NCBI GenBank assembly: GCA_023384135.1
Contig: JAHDXS010000003.1
Location: 564,728 to 628,727 of the forward strand
Source of the DNA: Alphaproteobacteria bacterium
Lineage (GTDB): Bacteria; Pseudomonadota; Alphaproteobacteria; Micavibrionales; Micavibrionaceae
DNA length: 64,000 nt
Direction: 5' to 3'
Under the pieces are notes generated by a model, which worked only from the letters and a program-made list of their open reading frames with translations, made no database searches and had not been told where the DNA came from. Position 1 is the first letter of the stretch, and every line of letters begins with the position of its first letter. The position numbers and the translations under genes were made by a program. Shown here in pieces: positions 1 to 9,011 of the stretch.

Positions 1-70
1 GGAGTATCCCTGTAAAGGACGCTTCCGGCTGGCGGTTTCCGCCCGCTTCAAAGGGGCAACTGGAATAAAA

Positions 71-2677
71 ATGAAGAATAAAAAGGGCAAATGGAGCAAA
101 AAGCGCTCGGGCGCACGCCCCGGCCTGTGGCTGACCTCCGGTCTGGCGCAGGCGATGGTGCTGCTGAACGGGGTGATCCTGACCGTGACCGCCTTCTATA
201 TTCTCAATATTTTTGTCAAAGGCATGTCGAACGAGGAGTTTCGCTCGATCGCCGAAGACGCAGGCCGGGTCTTTGTGGAGGAAATTTCGGGGCAGGAGAA
301 CACCATGCGCCTGATCTCCAGCGTCCTGATGCTCTCAGAGAATACGAATAAAACCCACGTTTTAGAACAAATCAGGAGAAACGTCCCGGGCCTGAGCAAC
401 TTCGAACAGGTCATCTGGATTTACGAAGCCTCTCCAGGCGCATGGCAATATAAAACGCTTTCTGAATCCCCGCGTATCGCAAGCAAGCAGGCCGATTATT
501 CTCTGGTTCCCAATCAGAAGCTGATTACCCAGATCGTACAGGATAAATATTTTGACGACGACCGCCTGCGGGTGGTCACAGATCTTCCGGGGATGAACTA
601 TGTTGAAACCAGCGGTTCTCCGCCAACGATGGAGCGGCCCTTCGCCTATGTGAAAGTCGTAAGAAAGAATAGCTCCAAGGATGGCGTGATTTTCGGGATC
701 GGCCGACCCGAAAACCTGATCGACCAGAGTTGGCTGGAGAAGCAAGGCTCGGTCTATACGTTGGGCATCAAGGAGACCACGACCGGGCGAAACATTTACA
801 ATATGGAGAACGACCGCAACGGCGTTCAGTCGGTCGCCTATTCGCAAAATTACAACTTTTCCGTAGGCAACAGCGAATGGCAGATTCTTCTGCAATTCTC
901 CAAAAAGAAGAACATGGCCTATATCGAGCAGATACCCTACCTCATCTTGCTCTTCGGTATTGCCCTGACGGTCATTGGCACACTTTTCGTGCGCAACAAC
1001 CAGACCCAGTCCAAGCGCGTGGCCCTCATGAACAAGGCGCTGGAGCAAAAAAATCTGGAGCTTGAGACGGAGATCGGTGAACGCGAGCGCCTGAACAGCG
1101 CACTGCAAAAAGCCGACCGCGAAAACCGCGCGGTGATTGACTCGGTCAGCGACATTATTTTCGAAACGGATACCGAGGGCAATATTCTTTTCCTCAGCGC
1201 CTCATGGCGCAAGATTACCGGCTTCGATCAGGATCGCTCGAAAGGCAACAACCTGTTCGCCATGCTCAACCCGGAAGATCAGGCGAAGCAAAAAAAGGAA
1301 TTCGACATGATGGTGCGCGGCCAGAAGCAGGCCTACCGCACCTTCACGCGCATCCGCACGGCGGAGGGAACCTTCCGCTCCGTCGAACTGGCCATCTCCA
1401 TGATCCGGCAGGACGAAAACAAAAACCTGCGCGTTGTGGGAACGATCACGGACGTCGAGGAGCGCCGCCGCGCAGAACGGGCCCTGGCCGAAGCAGAAAA
1501 GAAATACCGGACGATCGTTGAAAACGCCGCAGGCGGTCTGTATCAGCTGACACCCGAGGGGATTTACCTCAGCGCCAACCCCGCAATGGCGCGCATTCTG
1601 GGTTATGCCGGAGTGGAGGAATTGCTGCGCGACGTCAAGAATGCGAACGGCGTGGTGTATATCGACAAGGAAGAGCGCGAAGCCTTCGTGAACGCTTTGA
1701 TGCGCGCAGGCCAGATCAACGGTTACGAAACGCAGGTTTTCAAAAAAGGCGGCGCAAAAATCTGGGTCAGCGAGAACATCCGTTGCGTGAAGGACGAGCA
1801 CGGCCATGTACTCTACTTTGAGGGCAGCATGGAAGATATAACGAAACGCAAAGAAGCGGAAATAGCCTTGCGCGAAGCGAAGGTCCAGTCCGATATGGCC
1901 AACCGCGCCAAAACCGAATTTATCGCCAACATGAGTCACGAGCTGCGCACGCCCCTGAACGCGATCATCGGCTTCTCGGAGATCATGAAGAACGAGGTTA
2001 TGGGGCCGCTCGGCGCGGACATGTACCGCGATTACGTCAAAGATATATATAAGAGCGGCAAGGGCTTATTGAAGATTATTAATGAGATACTTGATATTTC
2101 CAAGATCGAGTCTGGCGACCGCGAAATCAATGAAAGCGAATTTTCCTTCGCCAACGTGCTGGAAACCTGTCTGGCGCTTCACAATACCAAGGTTCAGGAC
2201 AAAAACATCGTCATCGCAAACAACGCCAAGGATCTGCCTCATATCATCGGGGAAGAGTTGGCGGTCAAACAGATCATCACAAACATCTATTCCAACGCGG
2301 TCAAATTCACCCCCGACGGCGGCCGCATCACCCTGATGTCCACCTTCGATCATGACGGCTCGCTGCGCTTCTCCATCTCCGATACCGGGGTTGGCCTGAG
2401 CAAGGACGAAATCCAGAAGGCGCTCTCGCCCTTCGGCCAGATCGACAACGCGCTCGACCGCTCCGGCTCCGGCGCGGGTCTGGGGCTGACACTCTCCAAA
2501 TCCATGATGCAGCTTCACGGCGGCGATCTTGAAATTCTCTCCGAAAAGGGCATCGGCACGACCGTCAGCCTCATCTTCCCGCCCGAGCGAGTCTCCTGGC
2601 GCGAAAAGAAGGCCCCGACGGGCAAGTCCCCCGGCATGCCCACGCTGAATATTCAGAACACCGGCGATACGCTTTAA
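71..2677 (+). CDS. PAS-domain sensor histidine kinase (PleC/DivJ-like)
   Basis: Predicted inner-membrane sensor kinase of a two-component system; it would autophosphorylate on a histidine and pass the phosphate to a response regulator that is not encoded nearby. Membrane segments lie at about residues 26-49 and 288-307 and enclose a periplasmic domain of roughly 235 residues whose fold I do not recognise. Two PAS domains follow (about 350-475 and 478-605), then HisKA with the H-box NMSHELRTPLNA (His623) and a HATPase domain with SNAVKF, DTGVGL and GAGLGL. The H-box surroundings (GFSEIM, then GPLG) resemble the alphaproteobacterial PleC/DivJ group. No receiver domain is fused. The stop codon overlaps the convergent recX stop in a shared TTAA. 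The ligand is unknown. Confidence 0.9.
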   Translation: MKNKKGKWSKKRSGARPGLWLTSGLAQAMVLLNGVILTVTAFYILNIFVKGMSNEEFRSIAEDAGRVFVEEISGQENTMRLISSVLMLSENTNKTHVLEQIRRNVPGLSNFEQVIWIYEASPGAWQYKTLSESPRIASKQADYSLVPNQKLITQIVQDKYFDDDRLRVVTDLPGMNYVETSGSPPTMERPFAYVKVVRKNSSKDGVIFGIGRPENLIDQSWLEKQGSVYTLGIKETTTGRNIYNMENDRNGVQSVAYSQNYNFSVGNSEWQILLQFSKKKNMAYIEQIPYLILLFGIALTVIGTLFVRNNQTQSKRVALMNKALEQKNLELETEIGERERLNSALQKADRENRAVIDSVSDIIFETDTEGNILFLSASWRKITGFDQDRSKGNNLFAMLNPEDQAKQKKEFDMMVRGQKQAYRTFTRIRTAEGTFRSVELAISMIRQDENKNLRVVGTITDVEERRRAERALAEAEKKYRTIVENAAGGLYQLTPEGIYLSANPAMARILGYAGVEELLRDVKNANGVVYIDKEEREAFVNALMRAGQINGYETQVFKKGGAKIWVSENIRCVKDEHGHVLYFEGSMEDITKRKEAEIALREAKVQSDMANRAKTEFIANMSHELRTPLNAIIGFSEIMKNEVMGPLGADMYRDYVKDIYKSGKGLLKIINEILDISKIESGDREINESEFSFANVLETCLALHNTKVQDKNIVIANNAKDLPHIIGEELAVKQIITNIYSNAVKFTPDGGRITLMSTFDHDGSLRFSISDTGVGLSKDEIQKALSPFGQIDNALDRSGSGAGLGLTLSKSMMQLHGGDLEILSEKGIGTTVSLIFPPERVSWREKKAPTGKSPGMPTLNIQNTGDTL

Positions 2678-3300
2678 AACGCATCTTCCCCGTCGAAATC
2701 GAGCGCCTTGCGCGCCGTATCATACGAAAAACCCGCACGGGCCAGCGCCGCCAGATCCTTGCGCAAAAGGGCGGGGTCCTTCTCCCCCGCGCGGAACGGG
2801 CCGATCCGTTTACGCCGCGCGAATTTGAGGGCGGCCGCAAGCTCAGCCTCGCTCTCGGCAACGCCGCTTTCTTCCCTTAAACTTTCAAGAGCCGCCTCGA
2901 TCTGGTCTTTGCGCAATCCCCGCTCGGTCATTTTGGCGATGATCGCCTTGCGCGACCGCCCCCGCCGCCGGAGAGAGTCCGCCATTCCGCGCGCATAAAC
3001 CGTGTCGTTCAGAAGCCCCGAAGCCTCAAACCGCTCGGTCAGAGCGTCCACCATCGCCCGGCAAGCGTCGAAATCCTGATCCGGGTGCGCCATGCAGGAT
3101 CTCTTGACCTTGCGCATCATAACGCTCTTGAAATGTGCAGTACTGGCCGAAAAACGCTGCAAATAGTAAAGCCCGGAATTATGCAGGTATGTGTCCGTAA
3201 TTTTTTTGGGAATCTTTTTCGCTGTCCTGTCCCTTGTGGGGGCAGCCCCGCTTTTGCTGTTGACCGTATTCGGTTCTGCTTTATGCTTTGGACCTTGCAT
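2674..3300 (-). CDS. recX: RecX family regulatory protein
   Basis: RecX-type protein, which in studied bacteria binds RecA filaments and modulates recombination and the SOS response. The recognisable part begins near residue 38 with YLHNSGLYYLQRFSAS and continues through helical repeats such as YARGMADSLRRRGRSRKAI and a C-terminal AGFSYDTARKALD, typical of alphaproteobacterial RecX. The first 37 residues are a basic extension with no clear homology, so the true start could be later, although no better internal ATG is present. It is 208 residues, within the family range. recA is not in the window. It converges with the sensor kinase and diverges from the ABC permease 28 bp away. Confidence 0.8.
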   Translation of the reverse strand: MQGPKHKAEPNTVNSKSGAAPTRDRTAKKIPKKITDTYLHNSGLYYLQRFSASTAHFKSVMMRKVKRSCMAHPDQDFDACRAMVDALTERFEASGLLNDTVYARGMADSLRRRGRSRKAIIAKMTERGLRKDQIEAALESLREESGVAESEAELAAALKFARRKRIGPFRAGEKDPALLRKDLAALARAGFSYDTARKALDFDGEDAF

Positions 3301-3328
3301 AAAACCAACTTATCCTAGGTTAAAGCGT

Positions 3329-4138
3329 ATGAAAATGGTGATAACGGAGCCGGGCGAACGCCGCATAAAGGGCATTAACCATATCGGCCTCTACACCCTT
3401 GTCCGCAAGGAGGTCGAACGCTTCCTGAAAGTCTATACCCAGACGCTGATCGCTCCGGCGATTACGACGCTGCTGTTCTACACGGTCTTTGCACTGGCCT
3501 TCGGCGGCTTGGAAAGAAAGATGGATAACGGATTGTCCTATTTGGACTTTCTAGCGCCGGGACTCGTGATGATGGCGATGGCACAGAACGCCTTCTCCAA
3601 CACCTCGTCCTCGCTGGTCATTTCAAAAATTCAGGGCAACATCGTCGATCTGCTCATGCCGCCCCTCTCCGCCGGGGAAATCCTGACCGGCTATCTGGTC
3701 GGCTCGGTCATTCGCGGCCTTGCGGTCGGCTCTGCCACGCTGGCGTTGCTGTATGTCTTCGTGCCGCTGCCTTTTCACGCGGTCATCGCCATCCTGGGGT
3801 TTGCCGTTCTGGGCACATGGATGATGGGCGCGCTCGGCCTGATCGCCGGCATCTGGTCCGAAAAATTCGACCATATCGCCGCCTTCACGAACTTTATCGT
3901 CACCCCCCTGACGTTTCTTTCGGGAACATTTTACAGAATCGATATTCTTCCGCAGCCCTGGGATCTGGCCGCCCACCTGAACCCGTTCTTCTATATGATC
4001 GACGGGTTCCGGTATGGTTTTATCGGACAGGCCGACGGCAGCGTTCTGGCCGGGGTGCTGATGCTCCTGACCCTGAACACGGCTCTGACCGTTCTGGCTT
4101 ATAGAATGTTCAAGAGCGGCTACAAGATTAAGGGATAA
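3329..4138 (+). CDS. ABC-2 type transporter permease
   Basis: Integral membrane permease of the ABC-2 family (YadH/NodJ-like), 269 residues with about six predicted membrane segments. Typical features are the N-terminal GLYTLVRKEVERFLKVYTQT, then LAPGLVMMAMAQNAFSN, LVGSVIRGLAVG, a TFLSGTFYRIDILPQPW loop and a C-terminal hydrophobic helix. I chose ATG 3329 because the frame upstream overlaps recX and reads as a hydrophobic artefact; ATG 3335 is an alternative. The ATPase partner normally needed for transport is not adjacent. The gene ends 7 bp before hslO, suggesting co-transcription. The substrate cannot be inferred. Confidence 0.85.
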   Translation: MKMVITEPGERRIKGINHIGLYTLVRKEVERFLKVYTQTLIAPAITTLLFYTVFALAFGGLERKMDNGLSYLDFLAPGLVMMAMAQNAFSNTSSSLVISKIQGNIVDLLMPPLSAGEILTGYLVGSVIRGLAVGSATLALLYVFVPLPFHAVIAILGFAVLGTWMMGALGLIAGIWSEKFDHIAAFTNFIVTPLTFLSGTFYRIDILPQPWDLAAHLNPFFYMIDGFRYGFIGQADGSVLAGVLMLLTLNTALTVLAYRMFKSGYKIKG

Positions 4139-4145
4139 CCCTGCC

Positions 4146-5021
4146 ATGCCGGATACCGTCGCGACCTTTGATCTCGTGCGCCCCGATTTGCGCGGACGGA
4201 TCGTGCGTCTGGACGGCGTACTCGATGAGATCCTGAACCGCCACGAATACCCCGCATCGGTCGCACACCTGACGGCGGAGACGGTCCTGCTCACGGCGCT
4301 TTTGTCTTCAATGCTGAAATTCGAAGGGATATTTGCCTTGCAGGCGCAGGGCGACGGACCCGTGCGCATGCTGGTGGCCGATATGACGTCCGCAGGAATC
4401 ATCCGCGCCTGCGCATCCTTTAATGCCGAAGATATCCAATCGACGGAAACCGCGCCCTTCAAACTGCTCGGCGCGGGCCATCTGGCCTTTACCGTCGATC
4501 AGGCCGGAGGAGGGGACCGTTACCAAGGCATCGTGGAACTTAAAGGCGGCAGCCTGACCGAATGCGTCCAGCACTATTTCCGCCAGTCCGAACAGATCCA
4601 GACGGGCATCCGGCTGGCCGCCGCACGTTTTGAAGCAGGCTGGCGCGGCGGGGCCATCATGCTGCAGCGCGTCCCGGGAACCGTGTCTGAAAACGACGAA
4701 GACCCTCAGGAATCGTGGCAGCGCACGATGATCTTGCTCCAGACCTGCACGGACGCCGAACTCCTCGACCCGCAAATCCCGGAGTCCGAGCTGCTATTCC
4801 GCCTGTTTCACGAAGAGGGCATAAAACTCTATAATCCGTCCCCGCTCGCGCATGGCTGCCGTTGCAGCCCGGAAAAGGTTGAGAGCCTGCTTCGCGCGAT
4901 GGACCCGCGAGAGGTGGACACACTCGCACAAGATGGTAGGATCGACATGAAATGCGAATTTTGTGGCCGCACCTACGATCTCCTAAGGAACGACATCATA
5001 GCAAAAGGACAAAAGGCATGA
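4146..5021 (+). CDS. hslO: Hsp33 redox-regulated chaperone HslO
   Basis: Cytoplasmic holdase chaperone activated by oxidation. In the family a C-terminal zinc centre of four cysteines is lost on oxidative stress, exposing the client-binding surface. Here the ligands are visible as CRC at Cys238/Cys240 and CEFC at Cys270/Cys273, with the usual spacing of about 30 residues. The 291-residue length fits the family. It starts 7 bp after the ABC permease, and its TGA overlaps the ATG of the next lipoprotein gene (ATGA), so the three genes are probably one transcript with translational coupling. Confidence 0.93.
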   Translation: MPDTVATFDLVRPDLRGRIVRLDGVLDEILNRHEYPASVAHLTAETVLLTALLSSMLKFEGIFALQAQGDGPVRMLVADMTSAGIIRACASFNAEDIQSTETAPFKLLGAGHLAFTVDQAGGGDRYQGIVELKGGSLTECVQHYFRQSEQIQTGIRLAAARFEAGWRGGAIMLQRVPGTVSENDEDPQESWQRTMILLQTCTDAELLDPQIPESELLFRLFHEEGIKLYNPSPLAHGCRCSPEKVESLLRAMDPREVDTLAQDGRIDMKCEFCGRTYDLLRNDIIAKGQKA

Positions 5022-5635
5022 AAACCAAAACAAAGACACACACGCTGAAAACCCTGGCCCTTGCGGGTCTGGCCTCCGTGGCCCTGACCGGCTGCACGAC
5101 GACGAAGGCGCCTCCGGTGGAGCGTATGACCTTCGAAAGCCTCGATCCGTTCCCGATCTACGTCGCCTCCTATGAAATCCAGAACCAGACGCCCGAGGCC
5201 AGCGGGCTCATCCCGCAGGACGAGCGGCAGGAAGACGGTTTCGTCGCCTCCGTCAACAAAACGGTCGAGGATTACCTCCGCCACCGCTTCTCCTCGGTCG
5301 GCTCGAACGGCAAGTTTCTGGCCGTCCTGAAGGAAGCCTCGCTGAAAAAGAGCGTCCTGCCTTCCGACAATAAGGTCGGCGCATGGATGAAGGTGGATAA
5401 CCGCGACCGCTACGACATGAAAGTTGTGGTGCACATGGCCATGTTCGGCGTTGGTCAGTTCGAGAAAAAGAGCATCGACGTGATCGCCAACCGCATGATC
5501 ACTGTGCCGGAGCACTATACGCTGGCCGAGCGCGAACAGCTCCAGATGCAGGCGCTGGACAACCTGCTCGACGACCTCGACAGCTCGATCCAGCAGGTCC
5601 TGAAGGAAGATTTCCGCATTCTCCACACCTACTAA
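5018..5635 (+). CDS. Hypothetical lipoprotein
   Basis: Secreted lipoprotein of unknown function, 205 residues. The N-terminus has a basic n-region, a hydrophobic core and lipobox LTGC with Cys26 as the predicted lipidation site. The mature part contains no domain I can name; it has an acidic linker (SGLIPQDERQEDGF) and a helical C-terminus (LDNLLDDLDSSIQQVLKED). The start is ATG 5018, which overlaps the hslO stop. It ends one base before the end of the convergent trkH gene. Coupling to hslO might suggest an envelope-stress link, but that is inference only. Confidence 0.75.
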   Translation: MKTKTKTHTLKTLALAGLASVALTGCTTTKAPPVERMTFESLDPFPIYVASYEIQNQTPEASGLIPQDERQEDGFVASVNKTVEDYLRHRFSSVGSNGKFLAVLKEASLKKSVLPSDNKVGAWMKVDNRDRYDMKVVVHMAMFGVGQFEKKSIDVIANRMITVPEHYTLAEREQLQMQALDNLLDDLDSSIQQVLKEDFRILHTY

Positions 5636-5636
5636 A

Positions 5637-7118
5637 TCAACGGCGCCAGAAATAGGGCGTGAAGATCACGAGCACCGTGAACATCTCGAGACGCCCCAGA
5701 AGCATGGCGAAGCAAAGCGCCCACAAAGCAAAGTCGCTGAGCGGCGCGTAGTTGCCGAGCGGCCCGACTGTGGGGCCGAAGCCCGTGCCCAGATTGGAGA
5801 GGCATCCGAGAGTCGCGCTGAGTGCGGTCACAAGGTCTAAACCGGTGAGCGAAAGAACGGCAGAGATCACGGCAAAGGACAAGGCATAGACACATAAAAA
5901 GCTCATAACCGATACAGGCACGTCCGCGGGCATGGGCTTGCGGTTATAGTGCGGCAGGAAAACGCCATGCGGATAGATCAGCTTGTAAAGTTGCACCTTC
6001 ACGACCGAATAGAGAATCTGAAACCGGAAAATCTTGATCCCGCTGGTCGATGAACCTGAACATCCGCCGACCGCGATGAGAAAGAACATGACAGTCAGGC
6101 AAAATCCCCCCCAAACAGTATAATCCTCATAGAAAAAGCCCGTCCCGGTCATGAGGGAAACCGTATGGAACGTTGCGGTGCGCAGGGCTTCCGGCCCGTC
6201 ATAAAGTCCCTGACTGTAAAGAGAGTAACTGATAACGAGCACGCTGAGCACCACGGCGGTCAAAAACCAGCGCACTTGCATGTCGCGGAAAATGTGCCCC
6301 GGATTCCCCCGCACGGCCTTGATGTAAAGCACGAAAGGCAAGCAGCCCATGATCATAAAAACAATGGCCACGGCTTCCGTAGCGCCGTTATCTATAGAGG
6401 CAAAAGAATTGGGAAAGGTTGAAAACCCGCCGGTCGAAATAGTGCTCATGCTTAGAACAACGGCGTCGAAAACCTGCAAGCCCGTCGCCATATATAATAG
6501 GGCGCACGTAACGCTGAGCCCGAGATAAAGCATAAAGAGGCTCGTCACCAGCTGCATGGTGCGTGAGTAGATTTTCTCCGAGTCAGCATATTCGCGCCGG
6601 AAAATCTGCATCCCGCCAATATTGAGGAAAGGCAGAAGCGACACGGACAGAACGATCATCCCGATCCCGCCCAGCCATTGCAAGAGGGCCCGCCAAAGAA
6701 GAAGCCCTGCGGGAACCTTCCCAAGATCCGTTATAACCGTTGCGCCCGTTGTGGTGAGGCTCGAAATAGACTCGAAGAAGGAGGCCGTCCAAGTCATTTG
6801 CAGTGAGGAGAGCCAGAACGGCAAAGCCGCAAAGATCGATAGGATCACCCACGACGAGACGGCCAGAATAAACGCCTCACGGATGGACAGAGAAAAATCC
6901 CCGCCCGTATTGCTCAGAACCATGGCCCCGCCAAAGAAGGCCGTAATGATGATGCAAATAAAAAAGACCCTCCAGTCATCATGTCCGAAATAAAAATCGG
7001 CCAGCATGGGCAGAGTCATGCTCAGCGCCAGAATCGAAAGCAGAATGCCGTTAATGAAAAGGATCGGTCGAAGCTGCACGGTTGTCCCCGCTTGAAGCCG
7101 CGCAAAAAAGGGCGGCAT
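5637..7118 (-). CDS. trkH: TrkH-family potassium uptake protein
   Basis: Multi-spanning K+ channel subunit of the Trk system, which works with a cytoplasmic TrkA gating ring (no trkA here). The 493-residue length matches TrkH. The four pore repeats are recognisable from selectivity-filter-like segments: SSLTTTGATVITDLG, MSTISTGGFSTF, VSLMTGTGFFYEDY and LGCLSNLGTGFGPT. GGCSGSSTSGIKIFRFQI is a conserved TrkH segment. ATG 7118 is the first start of the hydrophobic frame. The gene is convergent with the hslO-lipoprotein pair. Confidence 0.93.
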   Translation of the reverse strand: MPPFFARLQAGTTVQLRPILFINGILLSILALSMTLPMLADFYFGHDDWRVFFICIIITAFFGGAMVLSNTGGDFSLSIREAFILAVSSWVILSIFAALPFWLSSLQMTWTASFFESISSLTTTGATVITDLGKVPAGLLLWRALLQWLGGIGMIVLSVSLLPFLNIGGMQIFRREYADSEKIYSRTMQLVTSLFMLYLGLSVTCALLYMATGLQVFDAVVLSMSTISTGGFSTFPNSFASIDNGATEAVAIVFMIMGCLPFVLYIKAVRGNPGHIFRDMQVRWFLTAVVLSVLVISYSLYSQGLYDGPEALRTATFHTVSLMTGTGFFYEDYTVWGGFCLTVMFFLIAVGGCSGSSTSGIKIFRFQILYSVVKVQLYKLIYPHGVFLPHYNRKPMPADVPVSVMSFLCVYALSFAVISAVLSLTGLDLVTALSATLGCLSNLGTGFGPTVGPLGNYAPLSDFALWALCFAMLLGRLEMFTVLVIFTPYFWRR

Positions 7119-7148
7119 AAAGAAACTGGCTTAAGGATAAAGCCAAAA

Positions 7149-7181
7149 AAAAGAAGCGCAAGTTGATCCCGCGCTTCTTTT
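7149..7181 (-). terminator. Intrinsic terminator downstream of the OmpA-type lipoprotein
   Basis: A perfect 11-bp inverted repeat (AAAAGAAGCGC / GCGCTTCTTTT) with an 11-nt loop lies 24 bp past the stop of the minus-strand OmpA-type gene. Read on the minus strand the stem is followed by a run of eight T, so it fits a Rho-independent terminator in that direction. Confidence 0.8.
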
Positions 7182-7204
7182 AAATACTCTGAGAGAGCGT
7201 ATCC

Positions 7205-8080
7205 TTATCTAAAGGAAATGTTGGCGCGGCGGTTGGCCGGCTCGCGAACGTTGTCGGGAGTCGGAACAAGCAGTTCGTCCTCACCGCGGCTCTCGATATT
7301 AATCAGGTTCTCAGGAACGCCGAGCTTGACCAGTGAGTCGCGCACGGCCGAGCCACGCTTGAATGCCAAGCGCTGGTTGTAATCCGACGGGCCGGACGTA
7401 TCCGCATGGCCCTGAATATTCACCTGAGAGGGCGGGTTCTTGGCCACTTCCTTGGCAACGGCTTCCAGAACGCTCTGAGCGCTGGAGCTGACATCGTAGG
7501 CATCCCAGTTGAAGAACACGAGATACATCGCCTCTTCGGGGATCATCGGAGGTGGCTCGTCGGCCGAAACAGCCTGAGGCGTCTGGTGAACCAGACCTTC
7601 CAGCTCGTTCATAGCGTCCTCAAAAGCTTTTTTGCAGGACAGAATATCATGAGTCTGCCAGTTTTCTTCCTGCTGCTCGATCCAGCAATCGTAATTAACC
7701 TGAGCTTTTGCAGCCGTTGCGGGCGCAATCTCGCGTCCGCCAAGGTCGAAGGCGACAACCAGACGGCCACGCGCGGCGCCCAGTTCCTTGATATGACCTT
7801 CGCTGAGGTTCCAGTCGTTGACGGGTTCGGGCATAACGCTCTCACCGGAGGCAGCAGCCAGTCCCTTGCGCGCGAAGTGCAGCGCGTCAGGATAATCGAA
7901 CATGTCCTTGAGTTCGCGATTTGCGAAGGTCTGATACTCGGCGGTCAAGGCCTGCGTAAAGGGGCTTCCGACGGCTTTGGCCTCATTGAGGGCATCAACT
8001 TCACTGTAAGTGTCAAACACCGTACATCCGCTCAGCGCGACCGTGCCCATTGCCAAAATAACGTTACGCAAGGATTTCAT
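7205..8080 (-). CDS. OmpA/Pal-type peptidoglycan-associated lipoprotein
   Basis: Outer-membrane lipoprotein with a C-terminal OmpA-like peptidoglycan-binding domain, 291 residues. The signal sequence MKSLRNVILAMGTVALSGC carries lipobox LSGC (Cys19). The OmpA domain occupies about residues 185-291, with NWDAYDV, NIQGHADTSGPSDYN, RGSAVRDSLVKLG and a terminal RGEDELLVPTP...NRRANISF. The middle region (about 20-180) is unassigned. ATG 8080 is preferred over an upstream in-frame start because it opens the lipoprotein signal and is preceded by a strong GAGGGGG ribosome site. A terminator follows the gene. It is longer than a simple Pal and no tol genes are adjacent. Confidence 0.87.
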   Translation of the reverse strand: MKSLRNVILAMGTVALSGCTVFDTYSEVDALNEAKAVGSPFTQALTAEYQTFANRELKDMFDYPDALHFARKGLAAASGESVMPEPVNDWNLSEGHIKELGAARGRLVVAFDLGGREIAPATAAKAQVNYDCWIEQQEENWQTHDILSCKKAFEDAMNELEGLVHQTPQAVSADEPPPMIPEEAMYLVFFNWDAYDVSSSAQSVLEAVAKEVAKNPPSQVNIQGHADTSGPSDYNQRLAFKRGSAVRDSLVKLGVPENLINIESRGEDELLVPTPDNVREPANRRANISFR

Positions 8081-8267
8081 AATTTTTGCCCCCTCAAATA
8101 AAAGCAAAGCTTGACTTTGTACTCTAAAAACGTTTCCCACCGAGTTATGCACCCACCGAAAACATCCAAATACAGTTTTTATATGTAGAACAATGCAAAG
8201 TAAAGCTTAGTTTATGATTTTTAAGATTTTTTATGGGTGAAAGAATGTGGAGGAATATTTTTTTGCA

Positions 8268-8295
8268 TTGCACAAAAAATTGGGCGGCGTATACT
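8268..8295 (+). promoter_or_regulatory. Candidate promoter of the DJ-1/PfpI gene
   Basis: TTGCAC and TATACT are separated by 16 bp, about 47 bp upstream of the ATG at 8342. The -35 box overlaps the TGC-rich word TTGCATTGCA (8263-8272). The surrounding intergenic stretch (8081-8341) is very AT-rich and holds no gene that I can see. Confidence 0.45.
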
Positions 8296-8341
8296 CGAAG
8301 CTGTTGATTAAGCAACGGGAACAGGAACAGAGAGCAAAAAG

Positions 8342-8950
8342 ATGGCAGCACAAACAGCACAGGTCAGAAAGGTCGCGTTCCTCGTCGAAAACGGCTTTTC
8401 GGAGGCCGATTACGCAGATGCGGTTTCAATTCTGGAAAAGGACGGCTGGTTTACGCGGATTATCGGCCCGGGCGGCCAGAGCGTACGCGGCTGGAAAGGC
8501 GGCGCGTGGGGCAATGTTTTCGCTGTTTCGGGCGGAATCGAAGACATCACGGTCGGTGATTATGGGCTCCTCGTTATTCCGGGCGGGCGCAGAAGCGTTG
8601 AAAAACTCAAGCTTCAGCCCGGTCTTACGCCGCGTCTACAGGCGTTCCTGGCCTCTAAAAGGCCCGTCATCGTATACAACCACGCGGTCGAGCTGCTTCT
8701 GGGCGGCGCAGAAATCGTAAACGGCAGAGCGGTCGCCGGGCCCGAGGAACTCGCTATTGATATCCGCACGGTCGGCGGCGAATGGACAGAGGCCTCCTCC
8801 GCCGCCAGCGGCGACCTTTTGACGCTGTCGTCCAGAAATCCCGCTTTTAATAAGGAAATCAGAAGCTTCCTTAAGAAACTGACGGTCCAGGAAGGACCGG
8901 CCGGTGAAAAAGACCTTCGAGCAGGCGACAAACAGAACAAAGCCGCTTGA
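8342..8950 (+). CDS. DJ-1/PfpI-superfamily protein lacking the nucleophile cysteine
   Basis: 202-residue member of the class I glutamine amidotransferase-like DJ-1/PfpI superfamily. The fold is suggested by VAFLVENGFSEADYADAV at the start, a central LLVIPGGRRSVEKLK and the nucleophile-elbow segment RPVIVYNHAVELL. In active relatives the elbow reads as Cys followed by His; here the equivalent residue is Asn113 (YNHA). It is therefore probably not a Cys-dependent hydrolase or deglycase, though it could bind ligands or act structurally. The last 30 or so residues are a charged tail. ATG 8342 follows a purine-rich leader. prfB starts 62 bp downstream. Confidence 0.72.
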   Translation: MAAQTAQVRKVAFLVENGFSEADYADAVSILEKDGWFTRIIGPGGQSVRGWKGGAWGNVFAVSGGIEDITVGDYGLLVIPGGRRSVEKLKLQPGLTPRLQAFLASKRPVIVYNHAVELLLGGAEIVNGRAVAGPEELAIDIRTVGGEWTEASSAASGDLLTLSSRNPAFNKEIRSFLKKLTVQEGPAGEKDLRAGDKQNKAA

Positions 8951-9011
8951 TTTCCGCTTGCCCTTTCGCATATGTAGGGGTTGGTAGATAAAAATGAACG
9001 GATGACACGTC

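Noticed and set aside
1..15. Five codons ending in TAA at the window edge, possibly the 3' end of an upstream gene
   Set aside because: Five codons are too few to support a gene.
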